Origin: Ruminococcaceae bacterium UBA794
GTDB taxonomy: Bacteria > Bacillota > Clostridia > Oscillospirales > Ruminococcaceae
Assembly: GCA_002304735.1 (NCBI GenBank)
Contig: DBIU01000036.1
Coordinates: 1-41,979, forward strand
Direction: 5' to 3'
Length of the DNA: 41,979 nucleotides
The notes under the pieces are model-generated. The model had not been told where the DNA came from, did not search any database, and was given only the letters and a program-made list of their open reading frames with translations. Position numbers and translations under genes: made by a program. Below, in pieces: positions 32,485 through 40,566 of this stretch (the stretch's first letter is position 1; each line of letters opens with the position of its first letter).

Positions 32485-32972
32485 TCGTCGCTTCGCTCCG
32501 GCGGACGGCTTCGCCTTCAGTCGTCGCGCTCCGCGCTCCAGTCGCTCCCGCGGGGGACGCTTCGCTCCAGTCGCTCCCGCGGGGCTTAAGGTCTTTTTCT
32601 GAAGAAAAAGACCTTAAGAATCCAAAAAGACTTTTTAATTCTTTGGCAATTGCCGAGTTTGTTGCACGGGTTACGCTCGGTATCGAGTCCCGCTAATCTG
32701 CTCCGAGTTTTTGCTTGAATATCGGAACAAGCTATAACAAAATAACGGGAGAACCAAAAATTCTCCCGTTTATGTTTGTTGTTATCAAGCAGCCGAAGCG
32801 ACTTACTAGGCATAGATTCGTATGTTTCACCCGAGTGATTGCTAAGCGCATAGGGCGGTATTGCAAACCAAAGACTTTAGCGCGAAGCGATTAAAGTCTT
32901 TTTAGATTTTTAAGACCTTTTTCTTCAGAAAAAGGTCTTAAACCGCCGGAGGCACTGAATGCGAAGCGCTTC
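32485..32972. repeat. Complex palindrome-bounded repeat element, copy B
   Basis: It fills the gap between the convergent flavodoxin and fabV genes exactly. It has 34-bp palindromes at 32585-32618 (14-bp arms, centre CTGAAG) and 32909-32942 (centre CTTCAG). The left outer part has an 18-bp unit (CCAGTCGCTCCCGCGGGG) repeated at 29-bp spacing (32538, 32567). A hairpin CGGGAGAA/TTCTCCCG at about 32746-32769 is followed by the 91-bp core 32774-32864. Arms are swapped relative to copy A: 32618-32649 is the reverse complement (30/32) of 29044-29075, and 32865-32889 is the exact reverse complement of 28805-28829. Confidence 0.85.
32774..32864 (+). ncRNA. Conserved 91-nt core, copy B (candidate structured RNA)
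   Basis: Same length as the core at 28941-29031, ten substitutions, no gaps. The GCATA/TATGY hairpin is retained. It is preceded by a hairpin with only three Ts in this copy. Whether it is transcribed is unknown. Confidence 0.45.
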
Positions 32973-34115
32973 TTAAACCTCGACGTCAGCCGAATAATCC
33001 ACTCCGTCGATACCGAAGCCGAAAAGCTCGAGGAAATCGGAGTGATAGCCGTTGATATCGGCGCAGTCATTGATGTTTTCGGTAGTGATTTTATTCCAGA
33101 GTTCGAGGACTTTTTCCTGAATTTCGGGCTGCATTTCGAGGTCGTCCATTCTAATTCTGCCATCGCTGTCGAGGTTGAGCTTGTTCTCGGAAATCTCGGT
33201 GAAAAGGCGCTGCATTTGCTCGATACAGCCCTCGTGCGTGCCGTTTTCTTTCATCACTTTGTAGAGGATTGAAATATACAGCGGTACAACGGGGATTGCC
33301 GCGCTTGATTGTGTGACGAGAGCCTTGTTTACCGAAATATACGCGCGAAGCCCTTTCTCACAGAGCTTTTTCGATGTTTCAAAGAGGTGAGCCTTGGCTC
33401 TGCCGATGCTTCCCTCGAAGTACACGGGGTAGGTTATCGAGGGGCCGATGTAGGAATAGGCGATTGTGAGCGCATTATCCGCGAGAACGTCCGCTTTTTT
33501 CAGCTCGTCAATCCACATTTCCCAGTCCTCGCCGCCCATAACCTTGACGGTCGCGTCAATTTCTTCGGCGGTCGCAGGCTCAATGGTCACCTCGGAAATC
33601 GTGTTGTTTCTGAGGTCGATAGTCTTGTTTGTGTACGGCTCGCCTGTCGTCTTGAGAACGCTTTTGTACACGGTTTCGCCGACTTGTCTTCTGGGTGACG
33701 CAAGCGAATAAATCACCGCGTCAACCTTTCCGAGGTCGCGCTTTATGATGTCGATAATCTCCTGCTTGCACTCGTCGGAATAAGCGTCGCCGTTGATTGT
33801 TTTCGCGTAAAGACCGTCGGCTTCGGCGAATTTCGCGAACGCTTTTGTGTTATACCAGCCGGAAGTGCCGGTTTTGTTTCCGGAAGCGGGCTTGTCGAAC
33901 ATTACGCCGAGAGTCGCCGCCCCCATTCCGAACGCGAGCGATATCCTCGAAGCAAGCCCATAGCCCATTGAACAGCCGATTACGAGCGCTTTTTTCACGC
34001 CCGAAAGCTCGCCCTTTGACTTAACATACTCAATCTCACGCTCAACAACCTTTTCGCAGCCGACAGGGTGCGCCGTTGTGCAGATAAATCCGCGTACTTT
34101 TGGTTCTACTATCAT
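32973..34115 (-). CDS. fabV: FabV/TER family trans-2-enoyl-ACP or enoyl-CoA reductase
   Basis: A 380-residue NADH-dependent reductase. FabV hallmarks: MIVEPKVRGFICTTAHPVGC at the start, VIGCSMGYGLASRI nucleotide loop (about 45-58), and the active-site segment YSYIGPSITYPVYFEGSIG followed by AKAHL with Tyr and Lys at a Tyr-x8-Lys spacing. The family includes both triclosan-resistant enoyl-ACP reductases and clostridial trans-2-enoyl-CoA reductases (TER) used in butyrate routes; sequence by eye cannot separate them. AAGGAG precedes ATG. It is the last gene of a leftward operon after the 43-residue peptide. Confidence 0.92.
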   Translation of the reverse strand: MIVEPKVRGFICTTAHPVGCEKVVEREIEYVKSKGELSGVKKALVIGCSMGYGLASRISLAFGMGAATLGVMFDKPASGNKTGTSGWYNTKAFAKFAEADGLYAKTINGDAYSDECKQEIIDIIKRDLGKVDAVIYSLASPRRQVGETVYKSVLKTTGEPYTNKTIDLRNNTISEVTIEPATAEEIDATVKVMGGEDWEMWIDELKKADVLADNALTIAYSYIGPSITYPVYFEGSIGRAKAHLFETSKKLCEKGLRAYISVNKALVTQSSAAIPVVPLYISILYKVMKENGTHEGCIEQMQRLFTEISENKLNLDSDGRIRMDDLEMQPEIQEKVLELWNKITTENINDCADINGYHSDFLELFGFGIDGVDYSADVEV

Positions 34116-34143
34116 TGTTTTTCTCCTTGTGTATTATCTAAGC

Positions 34144-34275
34144 TTACGCCGCCGTTCTTGAGTACACGACAAGCACAACAATCAGCACCGCCGTAACTCC
34201 GAGAATTATCCAGTTTCTCATAATCGTGCGTTCAAGCTTTTTGTCGTTTTTCTTGTTGTCAAATCGCTTTGCCAT
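34144..34275 (-). CDS. 43-residue single-pass membrane peptide
   Basis: A small gene with a strong ribosome site (AAAGGAG, six bases before ATG 34275) and stop TAA at 34144-34146. The peptide has a highly charged N-terminus (MAKRFDNKKNDKKLERTI), one hydrophobic helix (WIILGVTAVLIVVLVVY) and a short tail SRTAA. Its codon use matches the neighbours. It lies 11 bp after the dockerin-transglutaminase stop and 28 bp before fabV, so it is part of one transcript. Function unknown; I do not recognise a family. Confidence 0.75.
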   Translation of the reverse strand: MAKRFDNKKNDKKLERTIMRNWIILGVTAVLIVVLVVYSRTAA

Positions 34276-34286
34276 AAGCGCTCCTT

Positions 34287-35342
34287 TCAAGCTTTATAAG
34301 CGTTAGGCGCTGTCGGTACTCTGAAATAAGTTTTGACGGTATGGTCCTTTTTAATCTGAGAATCGCTCAGAAGGAAGTAATCATACTCGAGAATTTGCTC
34401 TCCCGAAGTCGTTACGGGGTCGTCCCACGTCACGTCAACGTGATACCATTTATCGTCAAGCTTTACCATATTCCACATATGACCGCCGCTTCCCAAGCTT
34501 GAACGCGCCGTTCCCGATATGCACACGCACTCTATTCCGACGGACTGGCACAGATACTCGAACGCCCGCGAATAGCCCTCGCAGAGCGCTTTCCCGTAGA
34601 GAATAGGTCCGTCCGTTTCCGCTATCGAGATGTATCCCGAAGCGGTGTAGACGGTTCGGTTTATTATATAGTCGTGAAAGAGCTTCACGCGCTCGTAATC
34701 GTTCGGGAGCTTTTTCGCCTGCGCAATCACGTCGGCGGTCTTGCTCTCAACGTTTTTCAGCGCCGCCGAAGTCTGCGAAGCGTTTTTGCAGTAAAGTAAA
34801 GTTACGCTGTAAATCCGCGAGCCGCTGTATGTATATTGATAACCGTTGTCGATATTCAAAAGCTGCGGATTGTCGTAATCGCAAGCCCAGAAAGCCGTCT
34901 GTAAGTCGTTTGACGTTATATTCAAATCGTAAAGGCTGATTGACGAGCTGTTTTCAAGCGCGCCTTCGAGAATTTCCGCATAAGCGTTTCTCTGCTTTTC
35001 CGAAAGCGTTCCATAAGCCCATTTTCTTTCGAGGTCGCCGAGAATATTCTCGCAGCTCGGGTTTTCGGGTGTATCGGGAGCGTCGTCCTTGATTAAGCCC
35101 GCGGAATATTTCAGAATAAAAAGCGCGTCCTTTGCGTTTACGATACCGTCGCCGTTTGCGTCAAGTCTTAGGTCCTTCGAGGACTTCACGCTCTCTTTCA
35201 AAATGTAAATCGCGTCTTTTGCGTTTACATTACCGTCGCCGTTTACGTCGTATTTCAAATTCTGCGCGAAGCCTGTCGCCGACATAAGCGAGAAAGCCGC
35301 CGCCGCAGAAATCGCGCTTATTATTCTTTGTTTAATTTTCAT
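34287..35342 (-). CDS. Secreted N-terminal dockerin + transglutaminase-like protein
   Basis: A 351-residue protein: signal peptide (residues 1-26, ending GFA), a type I dockerin with loops DVNGDGNVNAKDA and DANGDGIVNAKDA (about 30-88), a linker, a helical region, and a transglutaminase-like core. Its catalytic triad reads Cys in GKALCEGYSRAF, His in GGHMWNMV, and Asp in WYHVDVTWDDP. Such domains act as cysteine peptidases or crosslinkers outside the cell. The dockerin implies attachment to a cohesin scaffold. It shares layout with the CAP protein at 4715. Promoter at 35383-35411. Confidence 0.92.
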   Translation of the reverse strand: MKIKQRIISAISAAAAFSLMSATGFAQNLKYDVNGDGNVNAKDAIYILKESVKSSKDLRLDANGDGIVNAKDALFILKYSAGLIKDDAPDTPENPSCENILGDLERKWAYGTLSEKQRNAYAEILEGALENSSSISLYDLNITSNDLQTAFWACDYDNPQLLNIDNGYQYTYSGSRIYSVTLLYCKNASQTSAALKNVESKTADVIAQAKKLPNDYERVKLFHDYIINRTVYTASGYISIAETDGPILYGKALCEGYSRAFEYLCQSVGIECVCISGTARSSLGSGGHMWNMVKLDDKWYHVDVTWDDPVTTSGEQILEYDYFLLSDSQIKKDHTVKTYFRVPTAPNAYKA

Positions 35343-35382
35343 AATTATTACCTCTCAACGTCCAAAATTTTTCTCTGTTTCC

Positions 35383-35411
35383 ATTTTATCAGAATATTCT
35401 CGGTTTGTCAA
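35383..35411 (-). promoter_or_regulatory. Promoter of the dockerin-transglutaminase/fabV operon
   Basis: Minus strand TTGACA (35411-35406), 17-bp spacer, TAAAAT (35388-35383), 41 bp before the ATG. The gene upstream (PNP) ends at 35432, so this promoter starts a new unit without a visible terminator between. Confidence 0.85.
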
Positions 35412-35431
35412 GGAAATCTATTCTCCAAATT

Positions 35432-36265
35432 TTACCTGTTTTCCGATATCCTTTCGATTGTCTTTGTCACAAGCTTTCTGAACATCGGAGCCGCTTTGTC
35501 GGCGGTTTCCTGGACTTCTTTATGCGAGAGCTTTTCGGGGGAAATGCCCGCCGCGAGGTTTGAAATGCAGGATATCCCGACAATTTCCATTCCGCAGTGA
35601 CGCGCCGCCACGGCTTCAATCGCCGTTGACATTCCCACTGCGTCGGCGCCCATTCTTCCGAACGCGCGTATTTCGGCGGGAGTTTCGTAGTTCGGACCGG
35701 AGGTCTGGATATAAACGCCCGTTTTCAGCGGTACTCCCGCTTCTGCCGCGGCTTCCTCGGCAAGCGCCCTCAGCCGCTTTGAATAAATTTCGCTCATATC
35801 GGGGAAGCGTACTCCAAGCTCGTCTATATTCGCGCCGATAAGCGGCGAGGGTACGCTGTAGATAATATGGTCGCCGATAAGCATAAAATCGCCCGCCTTG
35901 AACGTTGGATTAATGCCGCCCGCCGCGTTTGTCAAAAACAGCGTTTTCGCGCCGAGAAGCTTCATCAGTCTTATCGGCAAAACCGCGTCCGAAACCGAAT
36001 ATCCCTCGTAATAATGCACTCTGCCCTGCATACAAACAATCGGCGTTTTTCCGCAGTAACCGAACACAAATCTTCCCTTATGCCCCGCGACGGTGCTTTT
36101 CGGGAAGCCCTCGATTTCCGCGTAATCAAGCGTTTCGCGGATATCCAAGGTATCGCAGAAATCCCCCAGTCCCGAACCGAGAACAAGCGCGAGTTCGGGC
36201 TTAAACGTGATTTTTTTGTTAACCTGCTCGAGGCAGTTCATAAGCTTTTCGTAAACTTCGTTCAT
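35432..36265 (-). CDS. Purine-nucleoside phosphorylase
   Basis: A 277-residue trimeric-type (PNP I, PunA-like) enzyme that splits guanosine/inosine with phosphate. Motifs: LVLGSGLGDF, AGHKGRFVFG, GRVHYYEGY, LTNAAGGINPTF, SGPNYETPAEIRAF and VGMSTAIEAVAARH. All active-site regions are present. AAGGAG lies inside the end of the sensor kinase gene, and start and stop overlap by 4 bp. Being co-expressed with adenosylhomocysteinase fits purine-nucleoside recycling. Confidence 0.94.
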   Translation of the reverse strand: MNEVYEKLMNCLEQVNKKITFKPELALVLGSGLGDFCDTLDIRETLDYAEIEGFPKSTVAGHKGRFVFGYCGKTPIVCMQGRVHYYEGYSVSDAVLPIRLMKLLGAKTLFLTNAAGGINPTFKAGDFMLIGDHIIYSVPSPLIGANIDELGVRFPDMSEIYSKRLRALAEEAAAEAGVPLKTGVYIQTSGPNYETPAEIRAFGRMGADAVGMSTAIEAVAARHCGMEIVGISCISNLAAGISPEKLSHKEVQETADKAAPMFRKLVTKTIERISENR

Positions 36266-37371
36266 AATTTCTCCTTTTCGTTTTCGGCTTTCAGCTTAAC
36301 GGTAAATTCCGTTCCCTCTCCGAGCCTGCTGAGAACCGTTATCCCGCCGCCGCAAAGCTCGGCGATTTTCTGCGCGAGCGGCAGTCCCAAGCCGTTTCCG
36401 CGCGACGCGTGCGAAGCGTCAGCCTGATAAAATTTCTCGAAAATATGCGGGAGCGCTTCCTCGGGTATCCCGCAGCCGGTGTCCCTTACGGTCACTGTAA
36501 TTTCATCGCCGTCTTTTTTGCACGAAACGTAGATTTCCCCGCCTTTTTCCGTGAATTTCACGGCGTTGTCGAACAGATTGTTCCAGACGTGAGCCAAAAG
36601 CTGTTCGTTCCAGTAATAATCGACAGCTTCAAGCCCGCTCATATCAATCTCGATTTCCTTCGACGACCACTGCGGCTCTAATCTCAGCATACAGTGGCGA
36701 AGCTGCTCGTCCAGCGAAAACTCCGTCTTATCCGTGATTATATCGCGGTTTTCAAGGTTTGTCAAAAGCTGCGTGTTCGCCGAAAGCTCCGACAGATACT
36801 CCGTTTCCTCCAGTATTATTTTCGCAAATTCCTTTCGGCGCTCCTCGCTCAAATCGTCCTCGCAAAGCTGCCGCGCAAAGCCTCTTATCGACGCGAGCGG
36901 CGTTTTGAACTCGTGCGAGAAATTCCCGATGAAGTCCTTTCGGAAAAGCTCCGTCGAGCGAAGCTCCTCGGTCATTTTGTTGAAGTCGTCAATCAGCTCG
37001 CGAAGCTGCTTTACCGTGTGACGCGTCAAAAAATCCGTTTCAAGCTTAACGGTAAAATCTCCGTTCGTGACGCGCTTTGTCGCTTTCGTGAGGTTGGAGA
37101 GCGGCTTCAAAACCGCGTTCCCTATGCCGAACGCAAGTATTCCTCCGATTATTATTGAGGCGATTATAGGTCCGATAATCGCGTCCGTGTCCGTCGTTCC
37201 GCCTTTGAGGAAGCCGATTACGAGCGTTGCCGTGAAGCTGAGGATTTCCGAAGTGACGATTATTATAAGCGTCAAAATCATCAGCTTAATTCCAAGCCGA
37301 TTTACGCGGGAAAACGGCTTTGCAATCCGCTTTCCGAGCTTTTTTAGCTGTTCGGTGAGCTTTTTCATCAC
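36262..37371 (-). CDS. Sensor histidine kinase
   Basis: A 369-residue two-pass membrane kinase: membrane segments at about 30-52 and 68-91 with only a short extracellular loop, then HAMP, HisKA (phospho-His in FSHEFKTPLASIRGF) and HATPase_c (NNLFDNAVKF, DTGCGIP, GNGLGLPLA). The very short loop suggests it senses within the membrane or through partners. It begins at GTG 37371 or ATG 37368, overlapping the response regulator stop. Its partner is the regulator just upstream. Signal unknown. Confidence 0.93.
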   Translation of the reverse strand: MMKKLTEQLKKLGKRIAKPFSRVNRLGIKLMILTLIIIVTSEILSFTATLVIGFLKGGTTDTDAIIGPIIASIIIGGILAFGIGNAVLKPLSNLTKATKRVTNGDFTVKLETDFLTRHTVKQLRELIDDFNKMTEELRSTELFRKDFIGNFSHEFKTPLASIRGFARQLCEDDLSEERRKEFAKIILEETEYLSELSANTQLLTNLENRDIITDKTEFSLDEQLRHCMLRLEPQWSSKEIEIDMSGLEAVDYYWNEQLLAHVWNNLFDNAVKFTEKGGEIYVSCKKDGDEITVTVRDTGCGIPEEALPHIFEKFYQADASHASRGNGLGLPLAQKIAELCGGGITVLSRLGEGTEFTVKLKAENEKEKL

Positions 37372-38042
37372 GTCTTAATCTCCGCCTTATACCCAAGCCC
37401 GCGGACGGTCAGTATTTCAAAGTCGGAATTGTCGCGAAACCTCTCCCTGAGCCGATTTATATGCACGTCAACCGTTCTCGCTTCGCTGTCGGAGTCCATT
37501 TCCCAAAATTCTTCCATTAGCGCCGCGCGCGTGAAAGTTTTTCCCGGAAACGACAGCAGCTTAAACAAAATTTGAAACTCTTTTTTAGGCAGAATGACGG
37601 GTTCTCCCGCAATTTTTACCGTGAAAGAGTCATAGACAAGCTCGGTTTGTCCGATGATGATTTTCTGCTCCTCAGCGATTTTGCTCCTGCGCAGCAGCGC
37701 CTTAATCCGCAAAATCATCTCCATCTCGTCAACCGGCTTTGTCATATAATCGTCCGTGCCGAGAACAAAGCCTCTCCTCAAGTCCTCCGCCGCGTCCTTT
37801 GCCGTGATTATCAGCACGGGCAGGCTTGAGCCGCTTTCGCGCAGCGTTTTCAGCACCTCGTAGCCGTCCTTTTTCGGCATCATTACGTCCAGTATCATAA
37901 GGTCGATGTGCTGCTTTTCGATAATATCGAGCGCCATTTCGCCGTTTTCGGCTGAAAAAACCTTAAATCCGTTCTTTTCAAGCGTATATTCATACAGCCT
38001 GCGAATATTCGCAACGTCGTCCGCAACAAGTATATTGAACAT
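37368..38042 (-). CDS. OmpR/PhoB-family response regulator
   Basis: A 224-residue regulator. The receiver (1-120) has Asp pair ADD near residue 8, the phospho-acceptor in LMILDVMMPKKDGYE and Lys in TDDYMTKPVDE. The winged-helix DNA-binding domain follows (FELL-type QILFKLLSFPGKTFTRAAL and VDVHINRLRERF). The ribosome site GGAGGG precedes ATG. It lies 16 bp after ahcY. Target genes are not evident. Confidence 0.94.
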   Translation of the reverse strand: MFNILVADDVANIRRLYEYTLEKNGFKVFSAENGEMALDIIEKQHIDLMILDVMMPKKDGYEVLKTLRESGSSLPVLIITAKDAAEDLRRGFVLGTDDYMTKPVDEMEMILRIKALLRRSKIAEEQKIIIGQTELVYDSFTVKIAGEPVILPKKEFQILFKLLSFPGKTFTRAALMEEFWEMDSDSEARTVDVHINRLRERFRDNSDFEILTVRGLGYKAEIKT

Positions 38043-38058
38043 ATGCCCTCCGGTCGTC

Positions 38059-39309
38059 TTATTTGCTTCCGAGATATTTTTCCTGTTCTTCCGTAAGCTT
38101 GTCTATCGAAATTCCCCAAGAAAGCAGCTTTCTTTCGGCAACCTTTCCGTCGATTTCGCGCGGTACGTTGAACGTCATCTCGCCAAGCCCGCGCTTTTCT
38201 CTGTTTTTCGCGATATATTCAGCGCAGAGCGCCTGTATCGCAAAGCTCATATCCATAATTTCGGCGGGGTGACCGTCGCCCGCGGCAAGATTTACCAGCC
38301 GTCCCTCCGCGATAACGAAAATCGTCTTTCCGTTCGGGAGAGCGTAGCCCTCGATGTTATTCCGCGCTTCATAGTGCGAAACCGCGATTTCGCGCAGCTT
38401 TTTCATATTCACTTCAACGTCGAAATGCCCCGCGTTGCAGCAAATCGCGCCGTCCTTCATATTCAAAAACGCTTCTTCGCCGATTACGTCCGCGCAGCCC
38501 GTTACCGTAACGAAGAAATCGCCGATTTTCGCGGCTTCTTTCATCGGCATAACGCGAAATCCGTCCATTACCGCTTCCATAGCCTTAATCGGGTCGATTT
38601 CGGTTACGATAACGCGCGCTCCGAGCCCTTTTGCGCGCATCGCCGTGCCTTTTCCGCACCAGCCGTATCCCGCGACGACAACGTCTTTTCCCGCTACAAT
38701 CAGGTTTGTTGTGCGGTTAATTCCGTCCCAGACGGACTGTCCCGTTCCGTAGCGGTTGTCGAAAAGATGCTTGCAGTCCGCGTCGTTTACAAGCGCCATC
38801 GGGAATTTAAGCTCTTTCGCCTTGTCCATTGCCTTCAAGCGCAAAATTCCCGTTGTTGTTTCCTCGCAGCCGCCGAGTACGTTCGGGATAAGGTCGGGGC
38901 GCTTTTCGTGAATGTAGTTCACAAGGTCGCCGCCGTCGTCGATTATTATGTTAGGCGCAGCGCCGATTACCTTGCCGATATGCGAGAAATACTCCTCCTC
39001 GGTCGTTCCGTGCCAAGCGAACACGGAAAGCCCCTCGTGCGCGAGCGCCGCCGCAACGTCGTCCTGCGTTGAAAGCGGGTTGGAGCCGGTTATATACATA
39101 TCCGCGCCGCCCGCCGCCATTACCTCGCAGAGATATGCCGTTTTTGCCTCAAGGTGAACGGAAAGCGCGATTTTAAGCCCCGCGAAAGGCTTTGTTTCCG
39201 AAAACTCGCGCTCTATGCCGTTCAGAAGCGGCATATTTCTCCGCACCCAATCAATCTTTCTTTTTCCCGACTCCCAGAGGCTCGGGTCTTTTATTTCGGA
39301 TATTCCCAT
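38059..39309 (-). CDS. ahcY: Adenosylhomocysteinase family (short form)
   Basis: A 416-residue NAD-dependent hydrolase of S-adenosylhomocysteine. Motifs: TGSNPLSTQDDVAAAL, DDGGDL, GGCEETTTG, VNDADCKHLFDNRYGTGQS, VVVAGYGWCGKGTAMR and NAGHFDVEV. It lacks the C-terminal Lys-Tyr ending of the long eukaryote/proteobacterial form and ends EEQEKYLGSK. It thus belongs to the short archaeal/Thermotoga-like group, some of which prefer S-inosylhomocysteine. AAGGAG precedes ATG. Linked genes (PNP) support nucleoside salvage. Confidence 0.93.
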   Translation of the reverse strand: MGISEIKDPSLWESGKRKIDWVRRNMPLLNGIEREFSETKPFAGLKIALSVHLEAKTAYLCEVMAAGGADMYITGSNPLSTQDDVAAALAHEGLSVFAWHGTTEEEYFSHIGKVIGAAPNIIIDDGGDLVNYIHEKRPDLIPNVLGGCEETTTGILRLKAMDKAKELKFPMALVNDADCKHLFDNRYGTGQSVWDGINRTTNLIVAGKDVVVAGYGWCGKGTAMRAKGLGARVIVTEIDPIKAMEAVMDGFRVMPMKEAAKIGDFFVTVTGCADVIGEEAFLNMKDGAICCNAGHFDVEVNMKKLREIAVSHYEARNNIEGYALPNGKTIFVIAEGRLVNLAAGDGHPAEIMDMSFAIQALCAEYIAKNREKRGLGEMTFNVPREIDGKVAERKLLSWGISIDKLTEEQEKYLGSK

Positions 39310-39331
39310 ATTTTAACTCCTTTTTGATGAT

Positions 39332-39721
39332 TTACAATATCCTCGTCAGCACTCCGCAGGCGATTTCGGGCTCTTTTACGTCGGCGCTTTCGTGAAGCAT
39401 AATCACTTTCCCCGATATTTCCCAAAGCGGCGCGTTGTCGATGAAGAACTGCATCGACGCGTTTCCGCGGCTGTCCGAGCTTACGTCCGGCAAAATCAGC
39501 GCCTTATCGCCCGCCTTTTTGCAGAACGTACCCTCGTGAACGTGGAACGGCAGAACGCTGTTTTCCGGCAATCCCGACAGCTCAAGCGCGAAATAAAGCC
39601 CCTCGGGCAGATTAAACACGAAAACCCCGCCGTTTATCCCGCCGCTTCCGTCCGTGCTGTTCATATCCGCGTAAAGCACGGCGCGTTCTTGTTCCATAAA
39701 AGCGTATTTTGTCATATTCAC
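39332..39721 (-). CDS. Cu/Zn superoxide dismutase-like fold protein, incomplete metal site
   Basis: About 129 residues from GTG 39721 (GAGG eight bases upstream); ATG 39727 is too close to that site and ATG 39715 is another option. It has FHVHEGTFC, LPDVSSDSRGNA, VIMLHESADV and ACGVL, matching SodC order: two Cu-binding His in HVH, a further His in MLHES and the disulfide-type Cys pair. The zinc-binding His residues between are missing. No signal peptide is present, unlike typical secreted SodC. It may be a copper-only or non-catalytic member. It belongs to the leftward operon. Confidence 0.78.
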   Translation of the reverse strand: MNMTKYAFMEQERAVLYADMNSTDGSGGINGGVFVFNLPEGLYFALELSGLPENSVLPFHVHEGTFCKKAGDKALILPDVSSDSRGNASMQFFIDNAPLWEISGKVIMLHESADVKEPEIACGVLTRIL

Positions 39722-39772
39722 AAACATCACCTCGTTGAGATAATATTCGCAAATAACTCGGCTTATTCTCCG

Positions 39773-40399
39773 TTATCCCGCGGCAAGCCCCGAAAGCACG
39801 CGCTTCAGCTCCTCCTCGAGTCCGCTGTAAAACAGCGTGAAAAGTATGTCGCAGCTTCCGAGCAGGAACATATTCTTATTCGTAATCGCCGTAAGCGCGG
39901 GAACATAGCTGTAAATATAGCTCTTGAACCACTCCGCGTCATAGGCGGGAACGGGCCTGCCCGTCCTTACCATTCGTCTGATTTCCTCGAAATCATCGAC
40001 AATCACGTTGTCATAGTTTCCCGCGCCTTTCGCGACAACCATATCAAAAATCGACTTAATCTGCTTGTCGTTCAGGCTTTGTCCGTTAATTTTCACATTT
40101 CTAAGCTCCGGAAGCCTCACCGCGAACGAATACACCATAAGCGACAAAACACGCTCGTATTCGGGAGAATTCATCTCCTTGCAGCGCTCCTTGTCAAGCT
40201 TTATTCCCGTGTTGTAAAGGCAGGTCGTGTCGGTTATATTCTTAAGCGAAATCTTGAAGATATCCTTTACGTTGATGTTGTAAAAATCCTTGTCCGCTAT
40301 CATATAAATGTACTTCACCGCGTTAAACAGCGACACTCCCGCCTTAACCACGGTTTCCGACAGCATCGTGAACGCCGTTCTCTCGCTTACAAACTCCAT
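39773..40399 (-). CDS. Protein of unknown function
   Basis: A 208-residue soluble-looking, mostly helical protein that I do not recognise. It begins MEFVSERTAFTMLSETVVKA, with no signal peptide and no membrane helix. AAGGAG precedes ATG. It is the first gene of the operon that continues with the SOD-like gene, ahcY, the two-component system and PNP. Its codon use is like the neighbours. It is possibly lineage-specific. Confidence 0.75.
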   Translation of the reverse strand: MEFVSERTAFTMLSETVVKAGVSLFNAVKYIYMIADKDFYNINVKDIFKISLKNITDTTCLYNTGIKLDKERCKEMNSPEYERVLSLMVYSFAVRLPELRNVKINGQSLNDKQIKSIFDMVVAKGAGNYDNVIVDDFEEIRRMVRTGRPVPAYDAEWFKSYIYSYVPALTAITNKNMFLLGSCDILFTLFYSGLEEELKRVLSGLAAG

Positions 40400-40446
40400 T
40401 TTTCACATCTCCTTTTCCTTATATCAACATTTACCCTATTATAACT

Positions 40447-40475
40447 ATTATACAATTTTTTTCGCGTAATTGCAA
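40447..40475 (-). promoter_or_regulatory. Promoter of the unknown-SOD-ahcY-TCS-PNP operon
   Basis: Minus strand TTGCAA (40475-40470), 17-bp spacer, TATAAT (40452-40447), 48 bp before ATG 40399. Confidence 0.82.
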
Positions 40476-40506
40476 TAAGAATTGTAAAAAAATAAGCTTT
40501 TTTCTC

Positions 40507-40535
40507 TTGATTTTAATTCATTTTTAAGTTATAAT
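40507..40535 (+). promoter_or_regulatory. Promoter of nadE
   Basis: TTGATT (40507-40512), 17-bp spacer, TATAAT (40530-40535), 32 bp before ATG 40567. It is divergent from the promoter at 40447-40475, so both share the gap. Confidence 0.8.
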
Positions 40536-40566
40536 AAAACTGAATTACTATTTCGGAGCTGAAATT

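Noticed and set aside
28646..32972. Composite transposon carrying 29167-32484
   Set aside because: No transposase is present, the two elements abut native convergent stops, and no target duplication around the whole block was found.
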